Assembly: GCA_014529385.2 (NCBI GenBank) | Contig: CM043947.1 | Coordinates: forward strand, 131,525,891 to 131,585,890 | Direction of reading: 5' to 3' | Length of the DNA: 60,000 nucleotides | Source of the DNA: Adiantum capillus-veneris | Taxonomy: Eukaryota; Streptophyta; Polypodiopsida; Polypodiales; Pteridaceae | Shown here: one piece after another, positions 43,532-53,366 of the stretch | Position numbering within the stretch: position 1 is the stretch's first letter | Layout of the letters: each line of letters starts with the position of its first letter | Made by a program: the position numbers and the translations under genes | The notes under the pieces: model-generated | Databases searched by the model: none | What the model saw: only the letters and a program-made list of their open reading frames with translations | What the model was told of the DNA's origin: nothing

Positions 43532-44103
43532 TGCAGCACTTGATGATTCTCCTGTGCTTCTCCTTCATATTTCCTCGCTTAGGAGAACACCCACAACATC
43601 ATCAAACTTAAGAGTATTTGTACCAGAGATAGAATTACTTACAGCCATCACAAGGCTGTCCCAACTATCCAGTCATCGAAATTGATTTTCACCGATCGAA
43701 GTTGACTAATGTTTGTGTTAAAGTCATTCAGGTGTTCTGCAACTGAACCATTCTCTATCATCTTTAGATTGAACAAGCGCTTCATAAGAAATACCTTATT
43801 GGATGCCGATGGTTTCTCGTAGAAGTAGTCAAGTGACTTCATCAAGTCCTCCGTGGTCTTCATCTCCGAAACATTGAAGGCCACCGTTGACGCCAAGCTT
43901 AACCGGATTGTTCCCAGTGCCTTTCGATCAAGGACAATCCATGCTTCATCTGCCATTGTTGCGGGCTTCTTCGCAAGACCGCCTAGTGGCAAATAGAGGG
44001 CCTTTTGGTAGAGATAGTCTTCAATCTGCATCTTCCAATGTTGGTAGTTTTTGCCGTTGAACTTCTCAATCTTGAGCTTCCCTTCCTCCGCCATAACTCC
44101 CAC
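43532..44103 (-). pseudogene. Gag of element A
   Basis: From ATG at 44103: EGKLKIEKFNGKNYQHWKMQ, a typical Copia Gag N-terminus, then WIVLDRKALGTIRLSL, FYEKPSASNKVFLMKRL and SVAEHLNDFNT. The frame ends at 43648. The next frame continues with VMAVSNSISGTNTLKFDDVV and EEI-stop-RRS, so a frameshift plus a stop separate it from the zinc knuckle. Gag forms the particle. Confidence 0.9.
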
Positions 44104-44153
44104 TCAATTCAAGGAATCCTTTCCTTGAGATAATTTAGCTACGAGAAAACCTT

Positions 44154-44166
44154 GCTCTGATACCGG
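44154..44166 (-). promoter_or_regulatory. Primer binding site of element A
   Basis: Minus strand CGGTATCAGAGC after the LTR end TTTCCTAACA; one base from the Met-tRNA site TGGTATCAGAGC. Confidence 0.85.
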
Positions 44167-44167
44167 T

Positions 44168-44247
44168 TGTTAGGAAATAAGACCTAGCTAAATAGATAAT
44201 TGAGTAGATTACTTAATGGAGAGAGACAGATTTACATACACGAGATT

Positions 44248-44310
<63 letters not shown>

Positions 44311-44543
44311 CACAATATACGTGGTTCACCCAATGTGGGCTACGTCCACGGGAAAGCAACCACTCAATGGCTTTAGTACTTCAAAACAAGAAGTAGTTTA
44401 CAAAGGGATTATACCCTTAATGGAGCTCTCGCCTTGCTTCACTCTCACCACCTCAAACTCACCTTGTTGCATCAACTTCACACTATCAAATGTGTGTAGA
44501 AATGGCCTCCTTTTATAGGCCAAAAGGGTTGCCCTCTCTTATG
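44168..44543 (-). mobile_element. Truncated 5' LTR of element A
   Basis: It matches 39429-39804 of the 3' LTR, then stops abruptly at about 44543. It has a (GA)n array at 44254-44306, about 9 bp longer than in the other LTR, and keeps the TATA box at 44510-44517. Confidence 0.9.
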
Positions 44544-44740
44544 GGCCTTTCTGCTCAAGGAAAGAGCCAATAAACATGCATTTTTCTGCTTTTGGATCAA
44601 GCTTACTTCTTAGCTCATTCGGCACATGCACATAAGAAATACATCCAAACACTTTAAAATTTGGTACATCTGGTTTTTCACCAACGAAATTTTCTTCAGG
44701 TGTCATATCATGTACTGCAGCAGTAGGGGTCTTTTCAGGC
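44544..44740 (-). pseudogene. Integrase fragment of another Copia element
   Basis: On the minus strand the frame reads KTPTAAVHDMTPEENF, GEKPDVPNFKVFGCISYVHV, PNELRSKLDPKAEKCMFIG and LEQKG. This is the part of Copia integrase just after the DDE core. It is from a different family than A (compare A's LKVFGCEAFMHI) and begins exactly where the A LTR is cut. Confidence 0.8.
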
Positions 44741-45410
44741 TACAGGTTTTAGTGCTTACGATATTATGGTTCCAATGGGAGCATTTGTTTATGCGTACAT
44801 GCATATGTTGAGACTTTTGATAGTGTTTGAGATCTTTTGAGAGCGGATTGACTCCCTGCAGGGATGTTTAGTTGTAGGCACATGCTTTTGATACCCGTTT
44901 GAGCATCTTGACTGACTTGTACATCTTTGTGGATACTGCCATTGTACGCTTTTGTGGAGCCATCTTTTGGCTAGTATGGCAGTCCCGACCATTTCTGAGA
45001 CTTGGTCCGGAAGATAGCCATTTCTGAGACTTGGCTATACGTTTTTTGCTGCATAACCTACGTTGTTGAGGGTCGATAGCATGAGGTTTTTATTGAGCTG
45101 GGGTATTCTCAAATGTGGAGATACCTTTGGTGATACAGGTAGCTGGAGTATCCCTTACGAGGCCTCGCCATAGGACATGTATAGAGTGGTATAGGTGCTT
45201 TTGACGCCGAGTTGGCGGTCTATGGTCAGTTTGACTATTTATGCATCTCAGTTGGTCTCCATACAGTGTGATTTTGAGAGGCATTGCTCTCTTCTATGTT
45301 TTGTGAGTGACATACTTGGTCATTTTGTCTCGTATTTTGGTTGACATAGTCCCAAATACAAAGGAGACTCTGCCGAAAATTTTCCAGAATTATTTGGTAG
45401 TTTTGTCACC
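44741..45410 (+). other. Region upstream of Copia C gag; possible C leader or LTR
   Basis: No gene. A short duplication based on CATTTCTGAGACTTGG occurs at 44990-45035. By position it should hold the leader and perhaps the LTR of element C, but I found neither a primer site nor a second LTR copy in the window. Confidence 0.35.
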
Positions 45411-46504
45411 ATGTCTACTAGTAAAGACTGTGAAATTTTTGACATAAAGAAGTTTGATGGCACTAATTTTTAGCTTTGGAAGAATCAGATGCAAGATGTG
45501 CTTGTCCAAAAGAAACAAAAATTGCCTATTATTTATGCGACACGGACTGAAGAGATGAATTTGACTCAGTTTCATTGGGAGGAGCTTGATGAGCTATGCA
45601 GATCTACTATTAAATTGCACCTTGCTAAGTCAGTGTACTTTTCAGTGCTAGAATGTGAATCTGCCTACGCTTTATGGCAAAAGTTATGCAACAATTATGA
45701 AAAGGATACGAAAAGAATTAAGGTTTTCATGATGCGAAAATTGTTTAACCTTTGCATGAAGGAGTCAGCCAGTGTTGCTAGTCATATTAATGACTTTGAT
45801 TCTCTATTTGCCCAGATTCGTGCACAACGGATCAATATTGATGACGAGATGAAAGCAATCTTCTTACTTTGTTCGTTGCCACCCTCATGGGATATCTTTT
45901 GTCAGTAACTCTTCTCCTAATGGTACGCTAGTGTACATTGATGTCACTAGTTCTCTTTTGTCATAGGAAAATGCACCGCAAGGCTATGGATAGCTCGCAT
46001 CATGGCAAAGCTCATTATGTGCAAAAGGATGGAAAACAGCGTAAAGGTCGTTCTTGGAATCGTGAATCCAAGAAAGAGGACAATAGAGATGCTTCAAAGG
46101 GTAGATCAAAGTCTCCTGGTCGTCGCAATGTTCAATGCCATTATTGTGATAAGTTTGGTCACATAAAGAAGGATTTTTATGCTTGGAAGCCTGACAAAGG
46201 TAAAGGCAAATGATGATAAAGAGGAGAAACCAAAGAGTTCGGTTAAGATTGAAGAACTGAACATAGTGCAAGATAATTGTGATGCACAAGACATCAATAT
46301 GTTGACTGAAAATAATGATGTATTTTATGATGCACAAGAAACTCTATCTTTGCAGAGGTCTATGCCAACAGAGCTACTTGTTAGTGGTGAAGTGTCCCAT
46401 ACATGGATTCTTGATTCGGGCGCTTCGTTGCATGTCACACCTCATACGCATTGGTTTACTACATATGAGGAAACCATTGGCACTGTTACGCTAGGTGACA
46501 GCTA
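45411..46504 (+). pseudogene. Gag and start of protease of Copia element C (5' half)
   Basis: ATG at 45411 begins a Copia Gag with IFDIKKFDGTNF, a TAG at 45471, then LWKNQMQDVLVQKKQKLPI, FMMRKLFNLCMKESASVASH and LCSLPPSWDIF. A frameshift near 45905 leads to a basic region and the zinc knuckle CHYCDKFGHIKKDF, in which the fourth metal ligand Cys is Phe. Another shift leads to the protease WILDSGASLHVTPHTHWF. At 46505 the protease is interrupted by Copia B, and it resumes at 51840. The C frame is therefore split by a clean insertion with a CTCTT duplication. Confidence 0.88.
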
Positions 46505-46509
46505 CTCTT
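46505..46509. repeat. Target site duplication of Copia B, left copy
   Basis: CTCTT, repeated at 51835-51839 after the last LTR. Confidence 0.9.
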
Positions 46510-46736
46510 TGTTACCATATACATGTGGTAGTGATGTGTGTGAACACACTATGACCTCCGGGGCATTTTTTTCCTCTTTAAGAGGTTTTTCCCCCGGTGC
46601 ATGGTATATATGCCCATCACTCTAGGGCTATCTATCTTTCCATTGCACACTAAGTAACACACACTCTATTGTGTGCCTTGAGCTTCCTTTGTCTTCTCCA
46701 AGCTGTGTGCGTTTCTCTGCAACCCTAATTCCAACA
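46510..46736 (+). mobile_element. 5' LTR of element B
   Basis: 227 bp, TGTTACCATA to CCAACA. It is very short for a Copia LTR. A TATATATG box lies at about 46605-46612. Confidence 0.93.
46605..46612 (+). promoter_or_regulatory. TATA box of element B LTR
   Basis: TATATATG in the 5' LTR. The other two LTR copies have TATATACG. Confidence 0.5.
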
Positions 46737-46737
46737 A

Positions 46738-46750
46738 TTGGTATGAGAGC
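46738..46750 (+). promoter_or_regulatory. Primer binding site of element B
   Basis: TTGGTATGAGAGC follows the LTR end by one base; one mismatch to the Met-tRNA site TTGGTATCAGAGC. Confidence 0.88.
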
Positions 46751-47037
46751 AGGTCACGTCCTCCCGGGCTTAGTCGCCAACTGCTCCAGCACATGCCTGC
46801 TCACTTTATCCGATTTCAGTGCTCAGAATTTTGATTTGGGCTTATTTCGGCCTTCGTTTCCACTACAGGCAGTACTGCACAGGCTATTTCGTCATTTTGT
46901 GCAGAATTTTTGTCAGTGCTATTTTTTGCATAACAGGTGCCTTATAGTCTTCTACGGTTTGTGCTATATAGCACGTGTTGTCCCCGCTCTGTTTCTCCTA
47001 TTTTTGGGCAGTTTTCACATTAGGTGCAGCATTTACC

Positions 47038-48201
47038 ATGGCTGACAACAACAACACAGATGTGTTCAAGATGTTTGATGCTGAGGACAGGTTGGATGGG
47101 GACAACTACCCTATGTGGGCTTATATGATGCAACATCTTCTTGTGTCAAAGGGCGTCTGGAACATTGTGCAGGGTATTGATGTACGTCCTGGTTCTGAAG
47201 ATGTAGGCGATGTTGAGGATGTTCCAGGTCTTCCTACAAGGATTGCTTCTGTTAGAGTTGTTTTGCCTACGACTGAACAAGCTCGTTGGGATGTTAAGGA
47301 TGCGCAGGCTCATGCATTAATTGTGTTGTCTGTGAAGCGCACCATTGTTCCTCACATCCCTTCAGCAAAATCTGCAAAACAGGCTTGGGATATTTTGGTT
47401 GGTCTTTATGCAAGTCGCAATGAGGCTAAAATTGCTTTGTTGCATAAATAATTGGAGTTGAAGATTATGCATGAGGAAGATGATATGGACACTTTCCTTG
47501 ATAGTGTCAAGGATATCAATGAGCAACTTATTTCTACAGGAGAAGTCATTTCAGACAGTTCCCTTGTGCAGACTGTTCTTGATGCCTTACCAGATTCTTA
47601 CCAGACTTTTGCTAGTACTTGGAGACTTATGACCCAAGGAAATCCAGAAGTTGTCAATTTTGATGCATTATGCACATTGCTATTGCAAGAGTCACTTTCC
47701 AAAAAAAACAGGACTAGGCAGCGTGTAGTTGAACATCCTTTTATTGCATCTCAAAGAAAGGATGGTAACAGTAATGCAGCCACTTCTTATGGTTCTGCTG
47801 CGAGTGGCAAAAATTCTGTTCCTAATGCTTCTGCTGGCAGCAATTCGTCTGGAAATTCTAGTGACAAGGGCAAAAAGAAGATGCGTGGCCATTATTGTAA
47901 AGCTAATGATCACTTGATCAAGTCGTGTCCTAAGTTGAAGGCCAAAGAGGCTAAGAAGAAAGAGGGTGGCTCCACTGCAAATGCTGGTTCCACTACAAAT
48001 GCAACCATTGTTGAGTCTTCTGTGAAAGGAGACTGTAATGCTGATGTTGATGCAGAATGGGATTTTAGTGCAGAGTGCACTTACAATCCTGCTGTCCATG
48101 ATGCATGCTTGCCACTTGCTACAGATTCACATGTGTGGTATTTTGACAGTGGTGCTACAAAGCACACTACCTCACATCGTGAATCGTTTACCTCTCTCTA
48201 G
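47038..48201 (+). pseudogene. Gag and protease start of element B
   Basis: ATG at 47038 (MADNNNTDVFKMFD) fits a Copia Gag and lies about 300 bp after the primer site. It continues with RLDGDNYPMWAYMMQHLLV, AKQAWDILVGLYASRNEAK, a TAA at 47449 in frame, then LKIMHEEDDMDTFLDSVKD, VLDALPDSYQTFASTW, a Ser/Asn-rich linker and a zinc-knuckle-like GHYCKANDHLIKSC. The protease has WYFDSGATKHTT (active site DSGA intact). A TAG at 48199 interrupts it and the frame continues. Both stops replace what looks like Gln. Confidence 0.92.
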
Positions 48202-49073
48202 TCTGTCCCTCATGGGAATTCAGTCACTTGCACCAACAATGCCTCTTATCTAGTTCAGGGAGTTGGAAAGATTTTTCTCACTGCTGCTAATGGCAGCTCC
48301 TTCACACTTGTTGATGCACTTTATGTACCTGGGATCAAGAAGAATCTCTTGTCTGTATCCGCACTTGCTAGACTTGGACTTGTAGTCATATTTGTGAATG
48401 ACAGATGTACAGTTCATGATCTCAGTTTTGGTGATGAAATTGTTGCATCTGGGCTTTTGTGTCGTGGGTTGTATAAGCTCACTTTGTATGACAAGTGTGG
48501 ACAAAATTTTGCAAATGCTGTTGCAGATTCAAGGGCTATTTCAGATGCAAAACTTTGGCATGCACGTTTTGGTCATCTGAATTTTGCCAATTTGTTGCGT
48601 TTGCAAAAATCCGATATGGTTGCTTCTTTGCCGCCTCTTGAAGCACCTGTCAAACATGTTTGTGAAGGCTATATTCTGGGTAAAATGCAGCGTTCTAAGT
48701 TTCCAAAGGATGGTTCAGTTAGGGCCACATGCAGGTTGCAGCTTGTGCATAGTGATGTTTGTGGGCCCATGCAAACTCCTTCCTTGGGCAATTACCTGTA
48801 CTTCGCGACTTTCATTGATGATTACTCCAGGCATGCATGGGTATTTCCGCTTAAAGCGAAGTCCGAAGTTTTTATGTGCTTCAAATAATTTCTGGCTATG
48901 GCTGAAAAATGTCTCGAAATGTACTATGGACACCCTCCGTTCCGATCGAGGGGGGGGAGTATATGTCTCATGAATTTAATGCATTTTTCGCTAGTCATGG
49001 GATAAAAAACCAATGTACAGTGCCTTATACACCTTAACAAAATGGTGTTGCTGAGAGAAAAAACAGGTCACTG
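48202..49073 (+). pseudogene. Protease end, pre-integrase and integrase core of element B
   Basis: In frame after the TAG: FLTAANGSSFTLVDALYVPG, KKNLLSVSALARLG, then LWHARFGHLNFANLL (pre-integrase) and the integrase core LVHSDVCGPMQTPSLG and FIDDYSRHAWVFPL. A TAA at 48886 and frameshifts follow, including an expanded G run at 48950-48957 inside the RSDRGGEY-equivalent (second Asp). A TAA at 49035 replaces the first Gln of the TPQQNG motif. The integrase is dead. Confidence 0.88.
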
Positions 49074-51388
49074 ATGGAAATGGCACGATGTATGGTCAAA
49101 AGTCAAGCTTTGCCGCATTCTTTTTGGCTTGAGGCCATCATGTGTGCCACTTATGTACTTAACAGGTGTCCTACAAAAGCTTTGCAGTCTATTACTCCAT
49201 ATGAAGCATGGCATGATAGAAAGCCTTCTATTGAGCACATGCGTGTTTTTGGATGTTTGGCATATGCTTTGGTGCCACAAGTGCAGCACAAAAAATTGGA
49301 TGATAAGGCTCTCAAATGTATTTTTGTTGGTTATAGTGCTGAAAGCAAAGGTTACAGGTTGTATCATCTGCAAACAAAACGTATTCTGGTTTCACGGTAT
49401 GTAGTGTTTGTGGAAGATTCTGTTCAGCCCTTGTTGTCATGTACTAGAGATAGTAATGTAAGCTCACAGGACATTTATGACACTTTGTTGCCTCTTTTCA
49501 GTGGTGGAAATACGAATGTAAGTTCCAATGAGGCAAACGTACATCCTATGGGGGTTTTTGAAAATGTTACAGATCAGCCTATTACTGATGCAGATGTACA
49601 TGATGTACTTGATGAGGAAAGGAATGAAAATGAGCAGGCTAGAGGTATGCCAAAATGGCTGGTGCACACTTTGCGTGACAGTAAATTGGATGCACCTTTG
49701 TCTAGTCGTACTCGTTCAGGCTCTCGCCATGCATCTTATGCATCAGATTGTTATGCTTTGGCTGTGTCTAGCTTACATGATGTTGAGGAGCCTTTGTCTT
49801 TTGATGAAGCACACAATTCAGAAAATTGGATGGCTGCCATGCAATCAGAATATGATGCACTCATAGAAAATGACACATGGACTTTATGTGATTTGCCTCC
49901 TGGAAAAAAGGCCATCGGTACGAAGTGGGTTTACAAGTTGAAACGCAAGCCGGATGGTGAGATTGATCATCATAAGGCTCGACTTGTTGCAAAGGGTTAT
50001 GCACGGCAAAAAGGCATAGATTATCAAGAGACTTTTGCTCCCACTTGTCGTATGACTACTGTGCATTTTCTATGTGCATTGGCAGCTCATTTTGGTTGGG
50101 ATGTACATCAATCAGACATTGTTACTGCTTTCTTGAATGGTGACATGTTTGAGGAAGTTTATGTAACGCAGCCTCGCGGTTTTGTCATAAAAGGACAAGA
50201 GGACAAAGTGTGCAAATGTAACAAGGCTTTGTATGGGTTGAAGCAATCTCCTCGTGTTTGGTATGAGAAAGCTGACACTCATTTGCTCAAACAAGGCTTT
50301 CGTAACAGTCCAACAGAAAGCACATTGTATGTAAAACGTGAGGGTGATGTACTTCTCATCGTGGTTCTTTATGTTGATGATTTGCTGATCACTGGACCAA
50401 ATGAGAGACATATTGCTGAATTTAAGGCTGATTTGAATGCTATTTTCAAGATGAAAGATTTGGGGCTGTTGCATCATTACTTGGGTATACAGTTTAAGCA
50501 GTGTGATGGTGGTATTGCCTTGTGTCAGAAAAGTTACATAGAGACATTGCTATGTAAGTTTGGACTTGAGGATTGCAAACCTATTGCCACTCCCATGAAA
50601 CAGGTTTGAAGTTGAGTTTACATGATGCTGGCGATCCTGCTGATGTCACTCTTTATCAAACTGCTGCTGGCTGCCTCATTTATGTATGCAACACGAGGCC
50701 GGATATTCAGTTTGCAATCTCATAGGTCAGCAGATTTATGCATAGCCCAGGGTCTAAGCATTGGCAGGCTGTCAAGAGAATTTTCCGCTACCTTAGTGGC
50801 ACTTTACATCTTGGCTTGTTTTATCCCAAGGGGGGATCATTGCCGCCAGACCTACATGCTTTTTTGGACTCAGATTGGGCTGGTTGTTTTGACACGAGAG
50901 TGTCCACAAGTGGTTTTTGTTTCATGCTTGGCAGTTCATGTATATCATGGTTGATCAAGAAGCAACCTACTGTGGCCACTTCAAGTTGTGAGGCTGAGTA
51001 CAGGGCAGTCTTCACAGCTACGGTTGAGTGTGTATGGCTCAGACGCCTTATGGCTGATTTGGGTGTTGGATAGGACACTGCCAACACTATCTACACTGAC
51101 AGTCAGAGCGCATTGGCAGTTGCGAGGAACCCACTTTTTCATGCTCGCACAAAGCACATTGAGGTGCATTACCACTATGTCAGGGAGAGGCTCTCAGCAG
51201 GAGAGATCAGCTTGGCTTATGTGCCAACACAGGACAACCTTGCAGATCTTTTCACAAAGGCATTGTCTCGTGAGAAGCTTGAAGCTTTGGGCTTACTCCC
51301 CTTTTGTGGACTGATCATGTCCTTAGGGCATGGCACTTCCCTTTACTCATGTGCTAGCTCTCGTTCACCGCATCACTCCAGGGGGGAT
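49074..51388 (+). pseudogene. Integrase C-terminus, RT and RNase H of element B
   Basis: The frame 49074-50609 has the tail of the integrase (MEMARCMVKSQALPHSFW, FGCLAYALVPQVQHKKLD, KCIFVGYSAESKGYRLYH) and then RT. RT motifs are NDTWTLCDLPPGKKAIGTKW, VHQSDIVTAFLNGD, ALYGLKQSPRVWYEK, the intact catalytic LYVDDLLITG and MKDLGLLHHYLGIQF. A frameshift near 50605 leads to RNase H with DSDWAGCFDTRVSTSGFCF, SCEAEYRAV, TDSQSALAVARNP and ARTKHIEVHYHYVRERL. It ends with QDNLADLFTKALSREKLEAL. Stops TAG 50723 and TAG 51071 are again at probable Gln sites. The polypurine tract follows. Confidence 0.92.
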
Positions 51389-51389
51389 T
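51380..51389 (+). promoter_or_regulatory. Polypurine tract of element B
   Basis: AGGGGGGATT directly before the LTR TGTTACC. Confidence 0.88.
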
Positions 51390-51616
51390 TGTTACCATAT
51401 ACATGTGGTAGTGATGTGTGTGAACACACTAGGACCGCCGGGGCATTTTTTTTCTCTTTAGGAGGTTTTCTCCCCCGTGCATTGTATATACGCCCATCAC
51501 TCTAGGGCTATCTATCTTTCCATTGCACACTAAGTAACACACACTCTATTGTGTGCCTTGAGCTTCCTTTGTCTTCTCCAAGCTGTGTGCGTTTCTTTGC
51601 AACCCTAATTCCAACA
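51390..51616 (+). mobile_element. 3' LTR of element B
   Basis: 227 bp, same ends and length as the 5' LTR, with roughly ten base differences by eye. Confidence 0.93.
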
Positions 51617-51834
51617 TACATGTGGTAGTGATGTGTGTGAACACACTAGGACCGCTTGGGGCATTTTTTCCCTCTTCAGGAGGTTTTTTCCCCCGTGCAT
51701 TGTATATACGCCCATCACTCTAGGGCTATCTATCTTTCCATTGCACACTAAGTAACACACACTCTAATGTGTGCCTTGAGCTTCCTTCGTCTTCTCCAAG
51801 CTGTGTGCGTTTCTCTGCAACCCTAATTCCAACA
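51617..51834 (+). mobile_element. Third, tandem LTR of element B
   Basis: 218 bp. It begins at LTR position 11 (TACATGTGG) directly after the 3' LTR CCAACA and ends CCAACA before the CTCTT duplication. It resembles the 3' LTR more than the 5' LTR at several variant sites. Confidence 0.9.
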
Positions 51835-51839
51835 CTCTT
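51835..51839. repeat. Target site duplication of Copia B, right copy
   Basis: CTCTT, equal to 46505-46509. Confidence 0.9.
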
Positions 51840-52413
51840 GTGACATTGTGGGCATAGGTGATATTGCTATGGTTATGGAAAATGGGGGTAAGGTTTACCA
51901 TACATAATGTGCGTCATGTTCCAGCTTTGACACGAAATTTGATTTCGGTTGGAAGTCTTGATGACTTGGGTTACAAAGTCACTTTTGATCAGCAGTCTTG
52001 GCGTATTGCGAAAGGTCATCTTATTTTATCCCATGGTTCTAAAGGGTACACTTTATTCTCTTTATATATCTGACAAGAACAATGTTCTTTCTGTAACCGA
52101 GTTGCCAACTGTTGCTTTGTGGCATAGCCGGCTAGGGGAAGATGCACAAAATCTTATGAGTGTCTTGGAACGCTTTTGCCTACATAGCGGGCTGATTGTG
52201 AATGGATCCAGAACCAAGGTTATGCTTGTCATATGTCAAAGAAGGGAATGGAAACTCTTTCTCGTTTGGGCTACTTACCGTCTTTATCATTTTTTGATTT
52301 TCCCTTTTGTGAACACTGTCAATATGGTAAGCAAACACAAGCACATCGTACACAGTCTTTTGACAAAAAAAGAAAGCCCTTAGAGCTTGTGCATAGTGAT
52401 TTATGTGGGCCTA
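51840..52413 (+). pseudogene. Protease end and pre-integrase of Copia element C (3' half)
   Basis: This resumes the C frame after B: CDIVGIGDIAMVMENGG, VRHVPALTRNLISVGSLDD and VALWHSRLG. A 92-bp segment (52138-52229) then interrupts, and the frame continues HMSKKGMETLSRLGYLPSL, CEHCQYGKQTQAHRTQSF and LELVHSDLCGPM. The Copia reading stops right after GPM, where the LTR of element G appears to start. The integrase core, RT and RNase H of C are not in the window and may lie beyond element G. Confidence 0.85.
52138..52229 (+). other. LINE-RT-like insert within Copia C
   Basis: Copia pre-integrase should read RLGHMSKKGM without a gap. Here about 92 bp separate RLG from HMSKK. The insert reads EDAQNLMSVLERF, then CLHSGLIVNGSRTKVML, matching the LINE RT segment after the catalytic ADD (L..FC..SGL.VN..KT.VM). 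The length is not a multiple of three, so it also breaks the C frame. No target duplication or tail is evident. Confidence 0.65.
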
Positions 52414-53342
52414 TGTTGAGCCAAAGGACAACACAGCCACACTTTGCAACTATTCATTGTAATAAATGGCTTGCCGACATTATTTTTCATTGAGCCAATC
52501 ATTTGTAATTAGCGGGACTCGATTGAGTTTCCAGATTGCATTGCATTCAAGTAGGCAAGATAGTTGTGCCCGCATTTGTAAGTAGAGATGATTTCACACC
52601 TCCAAGGCTGAGGTATAAAAGCCAACTTTTGTAAACCTAAAGAAGACTTATCATTAATCAAAAGATCAGTTTTTGAGCGGTGTGACTGTGTCTGAGAGAG
52701 TGAGAGAGAGAGAGAGAGTCTTATCCTCTTGCTACGCGAGCTACAGAGCTGCCATTGCAGAAGCTACACCGCTATTGTGTTACCAACGGCAAGGGCTACA
52801 CACCAATACCAAGCGTGCGTGCATTCGGCTTCTACGTGAGGCGAGCTCCCACGAGCTTCTTTGTGAGTTTTCTCTTGATCTGTGTGTCAAAATTCAGCGT
52901 GCTATATATCGATAGAACTGCAGCGAGTAGCTATACACATTAGAACCATCAAAGTCGAGATTCGATGACTTATAATTTTCGGCATGTCTTCATACGCTAT
53001 TATCGCACGGAGTGTTTGCAGGTTGAGATTAGAGTGTAAATTCATAGCGTACTGTCCTTACGTGGTGCATAGACTCCCCTTTGAGTTTGAGGCTGATTCG
53101 ATGACTTTTGATCATTTTTCGGACAGCGTTTGCTCGTAGGAGGGATTTCAGTCATTTGCGTTTTTAGAACTTAGATTTGATTTCCTTGGTAGTGATTGTA
53201 TCTAGAAGGTCGAGTAGGTGATTAACACCCATCTATTTGTTTCCATGCGCCTGCGGGTCAAGCTCCATCCTTGTCTGACATTATTGTTTGTCGGTTGAGT
53301 TCTCGCTATCATAGCCACCGCTAGCGGCGTAACCGCCAAACA
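52414..53342 (+). mobile_element. 5' LTR of Gypsy element G
   Basis: The right end (CCAAACA at 53342) is fixed by the primer site two bases later. The left end is inferred at TGTTGAGCC (52414), where Copia C coding stops and a TG start mirrors the CA end. No second LTR copy is in the window. It contains a TATAAAAG box and a short GA tract (52691-52718). Confidence 0.55.
52614..52621 (+). promoter_or_regulatory. TATA box of element G LTR
   Basis: TATAAAAG within GAGGTATAAAAGCC, about 200 bp into the LTR, a normal U3 position. Confidence 0.65.
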
Positions 53343-53344
53343 TT

Positions 53345-53366
53345 TGGCGCTGCTGCCGGGGACGAG
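53345..53366 (+). promoter_or_regulatory. Primer binding site of element G (tRNA-Asp-like)
   Basis: TGGCGCTGCTGCCGGGGACG follows the LTR CA end after two T. It is the Athila/Tat-type site, complementary to the 3' end of tRNA-Asp with a mismatch. Element H has the same arrangement. Confidence 0.85.

Larger units (their letters stand above)
39429..44543 (-). mobile_element. Element A: Ty1/Copia, Tnt1/Tork-like, 5' LTR truncated
   Basis: A minus-strand Copia element: complete 3' LTR at 39429-40197, polypurine tract 40198-40210, coding region about 40273-44103, primer site 44154-44166, and only the inner 376 bp of the 5' LTR (44168-44543). The outer U3 part is lost, and the break joins a piece of another Copia integrase. 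The integrase-RT spacing and motifs such as PQQNG, FGYRLW and SRDVIFNEQ match Tnt1-like elements. It is inserted in E-family LTR copy 2. No target duplication can be tested because one end is lost. Confidence 0.9.
46510..51834 (+). mobile_element. Element B: Ty1/Copia with an extra tandem 3' LTR
   Basis: A complete but dead Copia element: 5' LTR 46510-46736, primer site 46738-46750, gag-pol 47038 to about 51380, polypurine tract 51380-51389, 3' LTR 51390-51616, then a third LTR 51617-51834 lacking its first 10 bp. Both ends are flanked by CTCTT. The coding frame is broken by six stops that all sit at likely Gln codons, plus a few frameshifts. It lies inside the protease of Copia C and in the same orientation. 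Confidence 0.93.

Noticed and set aside
47038-51388. Variant genetic code with TAA/TAG read as Gln
   Set aside because: Element D has over 1,500 codons without internal TAA or TAG, uses CAA and CAG freely and ends at normal stops. Frameshifts in B also show decay.
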